Position numbers and translations under genes: made by a program. DNA of 64,000 nucleotides from Ensifer adhaerens (lineage in GTDB: Bacteria > Pseudomonadota > Alphaproteobacteria > Rhizobiales > Rhizobiaceae): contig NZ_LGAP01000008.1 of assembly GCF_001270265.1 (NCBI RefSeq), forward strand, positions 1 through 64,000, written 5' to 3'. The notes beneath the pieces were generated by a model that made no database searches, was not told the DNA's origin, and was given only the letters and a program-made list of their open reading frames with translations. Below, piece after piece: positions 55,468 through 64,000 of the stretch (position 1 is its first letter; every line of letters starts with the position of its first letter).

Positions 55468-57876
55468 TCAGCCGAGATAGGTGTTGGCGAGAATATTGGA
55501 GAGCTGTTCCAGATCCCGCTCCAGCCTGTTGTAGACGCCGAGGTTCATCGCCTCCGGCGTCATGACGGCAAGACCGGAATGCAGGCGCATGGTCTCGCGG
55601 TAGAAGGGCGACATCTGGCCGTTGACATAGGCGTTGGGCAGAAGCTCCACCTCGTTCTTGATTTCGTTCAGCTGGTAGAGCACCGAGCGCGGGTTGAGTG
55701 GATCGAGCGCCAGCAGGTCGGTCACGGTCAGCGCTGCCGTGTTGACGTTGTAGCGCCGGCGATGGGTCATGACGCTGTCGCCGATCTCCAGCAGCATGTC
55801 GTAGGCGCCGTCAGGCGCATCCGGGCCGGACATATGGCCAAGCAACCGCGTCATGTGCAGGCCACGCTCTATATAGCGGCCGATCGAGAGAAAGCGCCAG
55901 CCGGTGAAGCGGTACATGTTCTCGTGCACGAGACCGGCAAAACCCGCGAGCTTGCGCAGAAGCACGGTCATGGCGCGGGTGGCATCGTCGCCCGACTGCA
56001 CGGTCGCATGAAACTTGCGGGCCGTCTGCGACAGGTCGTTGAGCGCCAGCCAGCCGTCCGGCGAGAAGCGATCGCGGATATTGCCGGCGCTGAACAGCGC
56101 GCTTGAAATATTGGCGAGCAGGCTGTCGGGTACCGCCTGGCGGGTGTCGATATCGAGGGCTGCCAGATAGTCGGTGACGTCCTGGAGCAGCGGCAGGCTC
56201 GGGTCGGCGGTCTCGGCAAACCGGCCGTGCCAGGCCCGCAGGATGCGCAATGCCCCTTCCGACCGCTCGATGTAACGGCCGAGCCAGAACAGGTTGTCGG
56301 CAGCCCGGCTCGGCAGGCTTCCCGGCATGTTGCGGGTGAAGCTTTCCTCGGCCGGGAGCAGGGTGGTGCGTTCGACCGGCCGGTCGCTGACAATCCAGAC
56401 ATCAGCCGCCGTGCCGCCCGCCTGCATGGCGATGGCGGCAACATCGTCGCCGGAGCCGATGCGGGCAAAGCCGCCGGGCATGATCTGCCAGCCGTCGCGG
56501 GTGCGGGCGGCGAAGACCCGCAAGCTCATCGGTCGCGGCGTCAGGCGGCCGCGTACCCAGGCCGGCGTGGTCGACAGCGTGACCGCCTCCTGGCCGACAA
56601 GTTTTCCGCCCTCGGCATCGAGCCAATCGGAGATCGATGCCTTGTCCTTTTCGGCCAGCGACGCCCCGAGCACAGATTGGCCGTTGTCGTCGAAGAAGGG
56701 GCGCGTCGCATTGGCCGGGCCGATGACCATGCGCTCGATATTGGCGGCGACCTGCGCGCGCTCGGATGTCTGGCCGCACCACCAGGTGGCGATCGACGGC
56801 AGCTTCTGTTCCTCGCCAAGCAGATGCCGGCAGATGGCCGGCATGAACGCGAGGAAGGCGCGCGTCTCGACGATACCGGAACCGAGGGCGTTGACGATTG
56901 CGACGGACCCGGTTCTCAGAGCCTCGACGATGCCGGGCGTGCCGATCTGCGAGGACTGGTTCAACTCCAGCGGATCGGCGAAGGCGGCGTCTAGGCGCCG
57001 CCACAGCACGCCGACCGGTTTCAGGCCGGCAACTGTGCGTACCATCACCCGGCCGCCGATGACCGTCAGGTCTTCGCCTTCCAGCAGCATGAAGCCGAGA
57101 TAGCGGGCGATATAGGCATGCTCGAAATAGGTCTCGTTGGCGATGCCGGGCGAGAGCACGGCGATGCGGTCGTCCGGATGCAGCTTGCGCGCCTGCAGCG
57201 TGTCGCGGAAGGCGCCGAAGAAGCCGGCCAGGCGATGCACATGCGTTTCGGCGTAGAGATTGGAGAAGGCGCGGGTGGTGGCGACCCGGTTTTCCAGCGC
57301 GAAGCCGGCACCGGACGGCGCCTCCGTGCGATCGGAGAGGACCCACCAGTTGCCGTCAGGCCCACGCCCGATCTCGAAGGAGATGAACTGCAGGAAGTGG
57401 CCATCGGCCGGCTTGACGCCGACGAGCGGCCGGAGAAATTCTGGGTTGGAGGCGATCAGTGCCGGTGGCAGCAGGCCTTCGCGCACGAGGCGATTTTCGC
57501 CGTAGACGTCGGCGACCACCTTCTCGAGAAGTTCTGCGCGCTGGATGAGGCCTTGCGAAACCGTCGCCCATTCGTGCTCGTCGATCAGGACCGGAATATG
57601 TGACAGCGGCCAGCTTCTCTCCGAGCTGTCCTTGCCGCCATAGACCCGGTAGAAGACGCCGGCGTCGCGCAGGTAGCGGTCGGCGCGCGCGAAGCGATTG
57701 GCCAGATCCGTTTCGTCGAGACGGCCGAGCGTCGAAAGCAGCCGCTGCCAGACGGGGCGCACATTGCCATGCGCGTCGAGCATCTCGTCGGCAATGCCGG
57801 GGAGTGCACGGTAGCCGAAGACCGGATCGTCATTGATGCCCAGCCGGTCTGCCGCTGCTGTGTGCTTCTTCGCCAT
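55468..57876 (-). CDS. circularly permuted ATP-grasp protein fused to alpha-E domain
   Basis: The 802-residue protein combines two modules often encoded separately (COG2308 and COG2307). Residues 1-510 form the circularly permuted ATP-grasp domain: PVFGYRALPGIADEMLD at the start, then VYGENRLVREGLLPPALIASNPEFLRP, LSDRTEAPSGAGFALENRV (about 181-198), LSPGIANETYFEHAYIARYLG, and GTPGIVEALRTGSVAIVNALGSGIVE (about 312-337). Residues about 520-800 form the helical alpha-E domain, starting LPSRAADNLFWLGRYIERSEG. ATP-grasp enzymes join a carboxylate to an amine with ATP. A peptide-tag synthesis role was predicted for this family by Iyer, Aravind and coworkers. The ATG directly follows the preceding stop codon without any gap. 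Confidence 0.92.
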   Translation of the reverse strand: MAKKHTAAADRLGINDDPVFGYRALPGIADEMLDAHGNVRPVWQRLLSTLGRLDETDLANRFARADRYLRDAGVFYRVYGGKDSSERSWPLSHIPVLIDEHEWATVSQGLIQRAELLEKVVADVYGENRLVREGLLPPALIASNPEFLRPLVGVKPADGHFLQFISFEIGRGPDGNWWVLSDRTEAPSGAGFALENRVATTRAFSNLYAETHVHRLAGFFGAFRDTLQARKLHPDDRIAVLSPGIANETYFEHAYIARYLGFMLLEGEDLTVIGGRVMVRTVAGLKPVGVLWRRLDAAFADPLELNQSSQIGTPGIVEALRTGSVAIVNALGSGIVETRAFLAFMPAICRHLLGEEQKLPSIATWWCGQTSERAQVAANIERMVIGPANATRPFFDDNGQSVLGASLAEKDKASISDWLDAEGGKLVGQEAVTLSTTPAWVRGRLTPRPMSLRVFAARTRDGWQIMPGGFARIGSGDDVAAIAMQAGGTAADVWIVSDRPVERTTLLPAEESFTRNMPGSLPSRAADNLFWLGRYIERSEGALRILRAWHGRFAETADPSLPLLQDVTDYLAALDIDTRQAVPDSLLANISSALFSAGNIRDRFSPDGWLALNDLSQTARKFHATVQSGDDATRAMTVLLRKLAGFAGLVHENMYRFTGWRFLSIGRYIERGLHMTRLLGHMSGPDAPDGAYDMLLEIGDSVMTHRRRYNVNTAALTVTDLLALDPLNPRSVLYQLNEIKNEVELLPNAYVNGQMSPFYRETMRLHSGLAVMTPEAMNLGVYNRLERDLEQLSNILANTYLG

Positions 57877-60800
57877 TTACGCTCCTGGCGGACGCCTGAG
57901 ATCAAGCGTCATCGGAAATTCCATCGACGGGCTTTCCGGATGAAGCAGGTAGCCTCCCGGGGTGTGGCCCCAGGGCTCGAACCGCGCCAGTCGCCGCGCT
58001 TCTGCCTCGTTGCCGTTGACCGGAAATGTCTCGTAACTGCGTCCGCCCGGATGGGCGACATGGTAGACGCATCCGCCAATCGCCCGATTCGACCATGTAT
58101 CATAGATATCGAATGTAAGGGGAGTGTTCACGGGCAAAACCGGGTGAAGGCCAGCGGCCGGTTGCCAGGCCTTGTAGCGAACGCCGGCAACGGCGCTGCC
58201 GTTGGCGCCACTCTTGGCAAGAGGGAGGGGCCGGCCGTTGCAGGTGACCGTGTAACGCTCGGGATTTGGGGTGTCGAGCTTGACCTGCAGCCGCTCGACG
58301 GAGGAATCGACATAGCGAACGGTGCCGCCGATCGCTCCCTGTTCGCCCATGACATGCCAAGGCTCCAGCGCCTGACGGATTTCCAGCTTGCCGCCCTCGT
58401 ACTCAACCTCTCCGCAGAACGGGAAGCGGAACTCGAGCTGGGCTTCGAACCATTCCGGCCGCAGATCGAACCCGTGGGCGCGCAGATCGGCAAGCACTTC
58501 GAGGAAATCCTGCCAGACATGGTGCGGCAGCATGAAGCGGTCATGCAGTGCGGTGCCCCAGCGCACGAAGCGGCCGTCGAGCGGGTGTTTCCAGAAACGG
58601 GCGATGAGCGCGCGCACAAGCAGTTGCTGGGCAAGCGACATGCGGGCGTTGGGCGGCATCTCGAAGCCGCGGAATTCGACCAGGCCGAGGCGGCCGGTCG
58701 GTCCGTCCGGCGAAAACAGCTTGTCGATGCAGATTTCGGCGCGATGGGTGTTGCCGGTGACGTCGACGAGCAAGTTGCGGAACAGCCGGTCGACCAGCCA
58801 GGGCAGTGGCGGCGGCGTTGCGGAGCCGGGCAGCGGCACCTGCGCAAGCGCGATTTCCAGTTCGTAGAGCTGATCGTGCCGGGCCTCGTCGATCCGCGGG
58901 GCCTGGCTGGTCGGCCCGATGAAGAGGCCGGAAAACAGGTAGGAGAGCGACGGATGGCGCTGCCAATAGAGGACGATGCTCTTCAACAGGTCCGGCCGGC
59001 GCAGGAACGGGCTGTCGTTGGGATTGGCGCCACCGACGACGACGTGATTGCCGCCGCCGGTGCCGGTGTGGCGACCGTCGATCATGAACTTGTCGGCGCC
59101 GAGCCGGCTTTGGCGCGCCTCTTCATAGATCGCCGTGGTGATATCGACGCAATCTCGCCAGTTGGCCGCGGGATGGATGTTGACCTCGATGACACCTGGA
59201 TCGGGCGCAACGCGGATGACATTGATGCGCTCGTCGTGCGGCGGCGCGTAGCCCTCGATGTGGACCGGCAGGCCGAGCGCTGCCGCGGCGCGTTCGGTCG
59301 ACGCGATCAGGTCGAGATATTCCTCGATGCTTGTCGTCGGCGGCATGAAGACGCAGAGCCTGCCGTCGCGCGGCTCGACGCTGATGGCCGTGCGCACCAG
59401 CCCGGCGATTTCGTCACGTGGCTGCGGCTGCGGGGTTTCCGGCACTTGCGATGCCTGGAAGCGCGAATGCTGCGGGCGGGCGCTGGTTTCGGCGAAATCA
59501 GGCAGATCGTTGCGCGGGACGGTCGGGTCGACCGGATGGATATAGGGATAGGCGGACGGCGCGACATAGGGCAGGGCGCCGAGCGGCAGGCGATAGCCGA
59601 CGGGGCTGTCGCCTGGGACGAGGAAGATGCGGCCGCGGCGCGTCTGCCATTTCTCGCTCATCCATCGCACGCCGGTGGCGCGCGCATTCCAGGCCTGCAC
59701 CGGCAGCACGTAGCCGGTCGGTGCCGTCAGGCCGCGCTCGAACACGCGGGCCATGCGGCTGCGCTCCTCGGGGTCCTTCAGCTTGGAGTTGGCGGGATCG
59801 ACGTTGTCGGGAAGGTTTGCTTCCTTGAGCAACCAGTCGGCGGGATCTTCGAAGGCCGGCACGACCATCTCGGCCGGCACGCTCAACTCGCTTGCCACGA
59901 CATGCAGCAGGCGTTCGGCGTCCTCTGCCGTCACATCATGCCGCCCGTTCTCCTCGGCGATCAGATCGGCCTGTCGCCAGATCGGCACGCCGTCCTTGCG
60001 CCAGTAGAGCGAAAAGGTCCAGCGCGGCAGGCTTTCGCCCGGATACCATTTGCCCTGGCCGTAGTGCAGGAACCCGCCGGGCGCGAAGCGTTCGCGCAGC
60101 CGGCGGATGAGGATATCCGCCTTCTCGCGCTTGGTCGGTCCCACGGCCTCCGTGTTCCATTCGTCGGATTCGAAATCGTCGATCGATACGAAGGTCGGCT
60201 CGCCACCCATCGTCAGGCGCACATCGTTTTCGGACAGCACCCGGTCGACATGATCGCCGAGCGCGTTCAGCGCCTGCCAGCTTTCGTCGGAAAACGGCTT
60301 GGTGATGCGCGGATGCTCGGCGACGCGCGAGACCTTCATGTCGAAGGCGAAGTCGGTGCGGGTTTCGGGATCGCCGAAGAAGCCGCCGGAGATCGGAGCG
60401 GCGTTGCGGTAATGCGGCGTGGCGGCGAGCGGAATATGGCTTTCGCCGGTCAGGAGGCCGGAGGTCGGGTCAAGGCCGACCCAGCCGGCGCCTGGCAGGT
60501 AGACCTCGGCCCAGGCATGCAGATCGGTAAAGTCGTGTTCGGTGCCGGATGGGCCGTCGAGCGCCTTGAGATCGGGCGCCAACTGGATGAGGTAACCGGA
60601 GACGAAGCGGGCGGCAAAGCCCAGATTGCGCAGGATCTGCACGAACAGCCAGCTCGAATCGCGGCACGAGCCCCTGGCAGAGGTGAGCGTCTCCTCAGGC
60701 AGTTGGACGCCGGGTTCCATGCGGATGACGTAGCCGACTTCCTGCTGGAGCCGGGCATTGAGGCCGACAACCATGTCGATGGTCCGCTGTCGAGAGCGGT

Positions 60801-61203
60801 CGACGGTCGCCACGAACGCGGACAGCGCCGGCCCCATCGGCTCCGGCGTCATGTAGATCTTCAGGTCGTCGATCAGGTCCTCAGGGTAGGCGAAGGGCCA
60901 ATGCTCGGATTCTTCTTCGATGAAGAAGTCGAAGGGGTTGTAGACGGTCATGTCGGCGACGAGATCGACTTCGATCTTCAGTTCGGTGACCGGTTCCGGG
61001 AACACATAGCGGGCGAGGTAGTTGCCGTAGGGATCCTGCTGCAGATTGACGAAGTGGTTGGCCGGCGAAACTTTCAGCGAGTGGCTGATGACCTTGGTCT
61101 TGGAATGGGCCGCCGGTTTCAATCGGATGATCTGCGGTGAAAGCCTGATCGGGCGGTCATAGGTATAATGGGTCAGGTGGTAGATGCTGGCCTTGATCGA
61201 CAT
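57877..61203 (-). CDS. transglutaminase fused to DUF2126 amidoligase-like domain
   Basis: The 1108-residue protein has a Bact_transglu_N module (about residues 3-95), a transglutaminase core with the triad Cys180 ([10 protein letters not shown]), His229 (DLHAWAEVY) and Asp245 (VGLDPTSG), and a large C-terminal DUF2126 part (about 300-1108). That part has [47 protein letters not shown] and [10 protein letters not shown]. Pfam describes DUF2126 as a putative amidoligase of the glutamine-synthetase-like fold. It is the first gene of the operon and shares it with the ATP-grasp/alpha-E protein and a second transglutaminase. Two different amide-forming folds and two transglutaminases thus occur in one unit. 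No function is known experimentally to me. Confidence 0.93.
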   Translation of the reverse strand: MSIKASIYHLTHYTYDRPIRLSPQIIRLKPAAHSKTKVISHSLKVSPANHFVNLQQDPYGNYLARYVFPEPVTELKIEVDLVADMTVYNPFDFFIEEESEHWPFAYPEDLIDDLKIYMTPEPMGPALSAFVATVDRSRQRTIDMVVGLNARLQQEVGYVIRMEPGVQLPEETLTSARGSCRDSSWLFVQILRNLGFAARFVSGYLIQLAPDLKALDGPSGTEHDFTDLHAWAEVYLPGAGWVGLDPTSGLLTGESHIPLAATPHYRNAAPISGGFFGDPETRTDFAFDMKVSRVAEHPRITKPFSDESWQALNALGDHVDRVLSENDVRLTMGGEPTFVSIDDFESDEWNTEAVGPTKREKADILIRRLRERFAPGGFLHYGQGKWYPGESLPRWTFSLYWRKDGVPIWRQADLIAEENGRHDVTAEDAERLLHVVASELSVPAEMVVPAFEDPADWLLKEANLPDNVDPANSKLKDPEERSRMARVFERGLTAPTGYVLPVQAWNARATGVRWMSEKWQTRRGRIFLVPGDSPVGYRLPLGALPYVAPSAYPYIHPVDPTVPRNDLPDFAETSARPQHSRFQASQVPETPQPQPRDEIAGLVRTAISVEPRDGRLCVFMPPTTSIEEYLDLIASTERAAAALGLPVHIEGYAPPHDERINVIRVAPDPGVIEVNIHPAANWRDCVDITTAIYEEARQSRLGADKFMIDGRHTGTGGGNHVVVGGANPNDSPFLRRPDLLKSIVLYWQRHPSLSYLFSGLFIGPTSQAPRIDEARHDQLYELEIALAQVPLPGSATPPPLPWLVDRLFRNLLVDVTGNTHRAEICIDKLFSPDGPTGRLGLVEFRGFEMPPNARMSLAQQLLVRALIARFWKHPLDGRFVRWGTALHDRFMLPHHVWQDFLEVLADLRAHGFDLRPEWFEAQLEFRFPFCGEVEYEGGKLEIRQALEPWHVMGEQGAIGGTVRYVDSSVERLQVKLDTPNPERYTVTCNGRPLPLAKSGANGSAVAGVRYKAWQPAAGLHPVLPVNTPLTFDIYDTWSNRAIGGCVYHVAHPGGRSYETFPVNGNEAEARRLARFEPWGHTPGGYLLHPESPSMEFPMTLDLRRPPGA

Positions 61204-61297
61204 ACCGGATTTTGTCCCCTTGATGGCAGGTCGTTATTACGCCCCCATTCCCGGGAAGTTTGTGCAATGCGAAGAGAGAAAGCAAGCGCGAAAGACA

Positions 61298-61317
61298 GCG
61301 CCGGATTTCTCCGGCGC
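61298..61317 (-). terminator. hairpin behind the aldo/keto reductase gene
   Basis: Perfect 8-base arms GCGCCGGA and TCCGGCGC with a TTTC loop. On the minus strand it follows the reductase stop codon by 22 bases. The tail (TGTCTTTCGCG) is only weakly T-rich, so termination may be partial. Confidence 0.6.
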
Positions 61318-61339
61318 GTCGATCGGCAGACGTAGACGA

Positions 61340-62377
61340 TCACACCGCCGGAGGGTTCAGGCGCGCGAAGCCTTCCTGGAGGTGATAGGGGAAGTGGGGG
61401 TAGGCGGCGGTCTTCTGGCTGGCCCTGTCGAGCCGTGCCGTCTGTTCGGCGGTCAGCGACCAGCCGACAGCACCCAGGTTCTGCCGCAGCTGCTGTTCGT
61501 TGCGGGCGCCGATGATAACGCTCGATACGGTCGGGCGCTGCAGCAGCCAGTTGATGGCGATCTGCGGGATGGTCTTGCCGGTCTCTCCTGCCAGCGCGTC
61601 GAGCACATCGACAATATCGTAGAGCTTGTCGTCATCGACCGGCGGGCCGAAGGAGGCCGTGTCGTGCAGGCGGCTTCCTTCGGGCCAGGGCTGGCCGCGT
61701 CTGATCTTGCCGGTCAGGCGCCCCCAGCCGAGCGGGCTCCAGACAAGCGCGCCGACGCCCTGGTCGAGGCCAAGCGGCATCAGCTCCCATTCGTAGTCGC
61801 GCCCGACCAGCGAATAATAGACCTGATGGGCGACGTAGCGCGGATAGCCGTGCTTTTCAGCGGCAGCGAGCGACTTCATCAGCTGCCATCCGGCGAAATT
61901 GGAAACGCCGACGTAGCGCAGCTTGCCGGCGCGCACCAAGGTGTCGAGCGTCGAAAGCACCTCTTCGACCGACGTGCCGGCATCGAAGGCGTGCAATTGC
62001 ATCAGGTCGATATAGTCGGTGCCGAGCCGGCGCAGGGCATCCTCGACCCCCTTGATCAGGCGCGAGCGTGAGGAGCCGGCGTCGTTCGGACCATCACCCA
62101 TCGGCAACGACATCTTGGTGGAGATCAACACGTCGTTGCGCCGTCCCTTGATTGCCGCACCCAGCACCTCTTCGGAGGCGCCATCCGAATAGACGTCTGC
62201 CGTATCGAACAGATTGACACCGGCCTCGATGCAGATGTCGACGAGACGGCGTGCCTCGGCATCGTCGCTGTTGCCCCAGGCGCTGAAAAGCGGGCCTTTG
62301 CCGCCGAACGTGCCGGCGCCGAAACTCAGCGCCGGAACCTTCAATCCGGACGATCCAAGCCGTCTGTATTCCATCAT
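61340..62377 (-). CDS. aldo/keto reductase
   Basis: The 345-residue TIM-barrel oxidoreductase has the AKR catalytic tetrad Asp58 and Tyr63 (FDTADVYSDG), Lys88 (LISTKMSL) and His129 (LMQLHAFD). The NADPH site is VGVSNFAGWQL, with SSVIIGARNEQQLRQN near the C-terminus. It reduces aldehydes or ketones; the substrate is not known. ATG 62377 is taken as the start because GAGGAG is five bases ahead; a second ATG follows directly. It is divergent from a LysR gene, a common arrangement in which the regulator controls the reductase. Confidence 0.92.
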   Translation of the reverse strand: MMEYRRLGSSGLKVPALSFGAGTFGGKGPLFSAWGNSDDAEARRLVDICIEAGVNLFDTADVYSDGASEEVLGAAIKGRRNDVLISTKMSLPMGDGPNDAGSSRSRLIKGVEDALRRLGTDYIDLMQLHAFDAGTSVEEVLSTLDTLVRAGKLRYVGVSNFAGWQLMKSLAAAEKHGYPRYVAHQVYYSLVGRDYEWELMPLGLDQGVGALVWSPLGWGRLTGKIRRGQPWPEGSRLHDTASFGPPVDDDKLYDIVDVLDALAGETGKTIPQIAINWLLQRPTVSSVIIGARNEQQLRQNLGAVGWSLTAEQTARLDRASQKTAAYPHFPYHLQEGFARLNPPAV

Positions 62378-62485
62378 TCGAACTCCTCGTTGCGGGTCAT
62401 GCCTGAATTGGCAAGAGTAAGGTGGTGTCTCCGTGATTTGAGAGGTAGACCATTTGCAGGAACATCATTTGTGAGTTGAAGTCAC

Positions 62486-63394
62486 ATGTCGCGACACTCG
62501 ATCAACCGCTCCGGCGAAATGGCCGTCTTCGTCAGGGCTGTCGAACTTGGCGGCTTCTCGGCGGCGGCACGCGAATGCTGCATGACGCCATCGGCTGTGA
62601 GCAAGCTGGTGCAGCGACTGGAAGACAGGCTCGGCGTTCGGTTGATCAACCGATCGACGCGGCAATTGCAATTGACGCCGGAGGGTTGTGCCTTTCACGA
62701 GCGGGCTGCCCGCATTCTCGCCGATATTGACGACGCGGAAAGAGAGGCGGCTGCCGGCGACGTGCCGGCGGGCCGTGTTCGCCTCAATGCCAGCGCCTCC
62801 TTTGCCACCCATGTATTGATGCCGCTGCTGCCGGAATTTCTGAGCGCATACCCGGAGCTTTCGGTCGACATCATCCAGACCGATGCTGTCGTCGACCTGA
62901 TGGCGGAGCGCGTCGACATCGCGATCCGCGGGGGTCCGCTCAAGGCCTCTCGGCTGATTGCGCGCAAACTCGGCAGCACGTCGATGACCATCGTCGGGGC
63001 GCCGTCTTACCTAGCGCGTTGCGGCAAACCCGACAGCCTTGACGAGCTGATGGCGCACAACCGCCTGAGCCTCAGCTATACCAGGGCCGTCGACGGCTGG
63101 CCGCTGTTGTCCAATAGCGAAACAATATTGGTGCCGCCGAGTGAAAAGGTGCGGGTGAGCGACGGGGAGGGGTTGCGTCGACTGGCGCTTGAAGGCGCCG
63201 GGCTGGCGCGGATGGCGACCTTCACGGTCCGAGACGACATCGATGCCGGCCGGCTGGTGCCGCTTGTCGAACATCTCAATCCGGGAGATCGCGAGACGTT
63301 TCACGCCGTGTTTCAGGGCCAGGGCGGCGCGCTGCCGTCGCGCGTCAGGGTGATGCTCGATTTTCTGGCGACGCGGGCACGGCTGTCCGGCTGA
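62486..63394 (+). CDS. LysR family transcriptional regulator
   Basis: The 302-residue protein has the LysR winged helix (about residues 8-66: MAVFVRAVELGGFSAAARECCMTPSAVSKLVQRLE, LINRSTRQLQLTPEG) and the effector domain with VDIAIRGGPLKASRLIARKLG (about 146-166), typical of the CrgA/DsdC-like branch. It is divergent from the aldo/keto reductase, 108 bases apart, and probably regulates it. The ATG at 62486 lies at the conserved N-terminus. No clear T-N11-A pair is assigned. Confidence 0.91.
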   Translation: MSRHSINRSGEMAVFVRAVELGGFSAAARECCMTPSAVSKLVQRLEDRLGVRLINRSTRQLQLTPEGCAFHERAARILADIDDAEREAAAGDVPAGRVRLNASASFATHVLMPLLPEFLSAYPELSVDIIQTDAVVDLMAERVDIAIRGGPLKASRLIARKLGSTSMTIVGAPSYLARCGKPDSLDELMAHNRLSLSYTRAVDGWPLLSNSETILVPPSEKVRVSDGEGLRRLALEGAGLARMATFTVRDDIDAGRLVPLVEHLNPGDRETFHAVFQGQGGALPSRVRVMLDFLATRARLSG

Positions 63395-63422
63395 TGACGA
63401 GACGAGGCGTTCAGCTGTCGGG

Positions 63423-64000
63423 TTAGCCGCAGACGCGATTTCGCCCTGCCGATTTCGCGCGATAAAGCTCGGTATCGGCGCTTTCGATCAGGCCTTTCCA
63501 GCCCGGATTGGCATTGGCGCCGGCGACGCCGAAGCTTGCGGTGACGTTCAGTTCCCGGCCGTCGGCAAAGGTGATCGGCGCACGCGCAAGGTTGGACCGG
63601 ATGCGCTCGGCAAGGGCGCGGGCTGCCTCGAGATCGTCGCCCGGCGTGATGACGGCGAATTCCTCGCCGCCAAAACGCGCGACCAGATCGGACGAGCGCA
63701 CGGAGTAGCGAAGGATACGGGCGGTTTCCTTCAGCACGATGTCGCCGACGAGATGGCCGTGGGTGTCATTGATCTGTTTGAAGTGGTCGATATCCATGAG
63801 GATCAGGCAGGCGTTCTTGTCGCTACCTGCCGCATCCTCGGCGCCGCCGATCAGTTCCAGCGCACGACGATTGAGCAGCCCCGTCAGCTCGTCGGTTTCG
63901 GCCTGGCGTTCGAGGTGCTGCATCAGCAGCGTGCGTTCGTCGAGCCGCTGTCGCAGCACGTCGATCGCATCGAAGAGCCGTCCCATTTCGCCTTCGCCAC
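63423..64000 (-). CDS. diguanylate cyclase GGDEF domain protein (5' part outside the window)
   Basis: The frame is open to the window edge, so the start is not seen. The visible 192 or so residues begin with a helical linker, GEGEMGRLFDAIDVLRQRLDE, that resembles the end of a HAMP domain followed by a coiled coil, then a GGDEF domain with ETDELTGLLNRRAL, LMDIDHFKQINDTHGH and the active-site GGEEF with SDLVARF just before. The signature is intact, so it should make c-di-GMP from two GTP. No RxxD inhibitory site is obvious. A methionine at 63986 exists, but an internal start there would cut the HAMP-like linker. Confidence 0.9.
   Translation of the reverse strand, partial: GEGEMGRLFDAIDVLRQRLDERTLLMQHLERQAETDELTGLLNRRALELIGGAEDAAGSDKNACLILMDIDHFKQINDTHGHLVGDIVLKETARILRYSVRSSDLVARFGGEEFAVITPGDDLEAARALAERIRSNLARAPITFADGRELNVTASFGVAGANANPGWKGLIESADTELYRAKSAGRNRVCG

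Noticed and set aside
57769-61140. Open frame of 1123 codons on the plus strand opposite the DUF2126 gene
   Set aside because: Same cause as above; the minus-strand protein has clear transglutaminase and DUF2126 motifs.

Overview
The window looks like a chromosomal segment of an alphaproteobacterium of the Rhizobiaceae, most probably the Sinorhizobium/Ensifer group. The evidence is high GC with strong third-position bias, three families of short rhizobial intergenic mosaic (RIME-like) repeats, a heterotetrameric sarcosine oxidase operon soxBDAG, a three-gene pntAA-pntAB-pntB transhydrogenase, a glgP-B-C-A-pgm-glgX glycogen cluster, and an ornithine/lysine decarboxylase behind a long leader of the kind described as the alphaproteobacterial speF element. 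Genus assignment is inference. There are no rRNA or tRNA genes, phage, insertion sequences or CRISPR arrays.

Layout. 0.2-5.8 kb: tRNA hydroxylase trhO, a CHAD/CYTH polyphosphate-type pair, KDPG aldolase eda, a DUF533 protein, a GNAT acetyltransferase and small proteins. 5.9-8.6 kb: a His-rich NicO metal exporter with its DUF1007 partner, then a LysR regulator. 8.6-11.2 kb: the decarboxylase with its ~450-base leader, and a second GNAT. 11.2-16.1 kb: VOC protein, ASCH-type protein plus LysE exporter, a glyoxalase-related protein, a WD40 protein and a His-rich CobW GTPase. 16.2-19.8 kb: two glycosyltransferases and a flippase. 19.9-24.4 kb: creatininase-like hydrolase, MarR and LacI regulators, a D-2-hydroxyacid dehydrogenase and a class-I glutamine amidotransferase.

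24.8-28.1 kb: a membrane GGDEF-EAL protein with a degenerate GGDEF motif, followed by a FeeM-like N-acyl amino acid synthase. Upstream of the latter lie four TTAA-N7-TTAA sites, the full-site pattern of the cell-cycle regulator CtrA. 28.4-31.9 kb: a cytochrome oxidase subunit IV-like peptide and the pnt operon. 32-34.1 kb: DUF992 protein, TPR lipoprotein and ribosomal protein S21. 34.4-41.6 kb: soxBDAG, a zinc alcohol dehydrogenase starting with TTG, and a MaoC-type hydratase. 41.6-52.9 kb: the glycogen cluster, with a RIME-like repeat between glgB and glgC.

53.1-64 kb: a TadG-like protein with a von Willebrand A domain, then a three-gene unit made of a transglutaminase-DUF2126 amidoligase fusion, a circularly permuted ATP-grasp/alpha-E protein and a second transglutaminase. 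This is a predicted but little-characterised peptide-ligation or protein-modification system and the strongest candidate for unexplored biology here. The window ends with a divergent aldo/keto reductase-LysR pair and the 3' part of a GGDEF gene cut off by the window edge.
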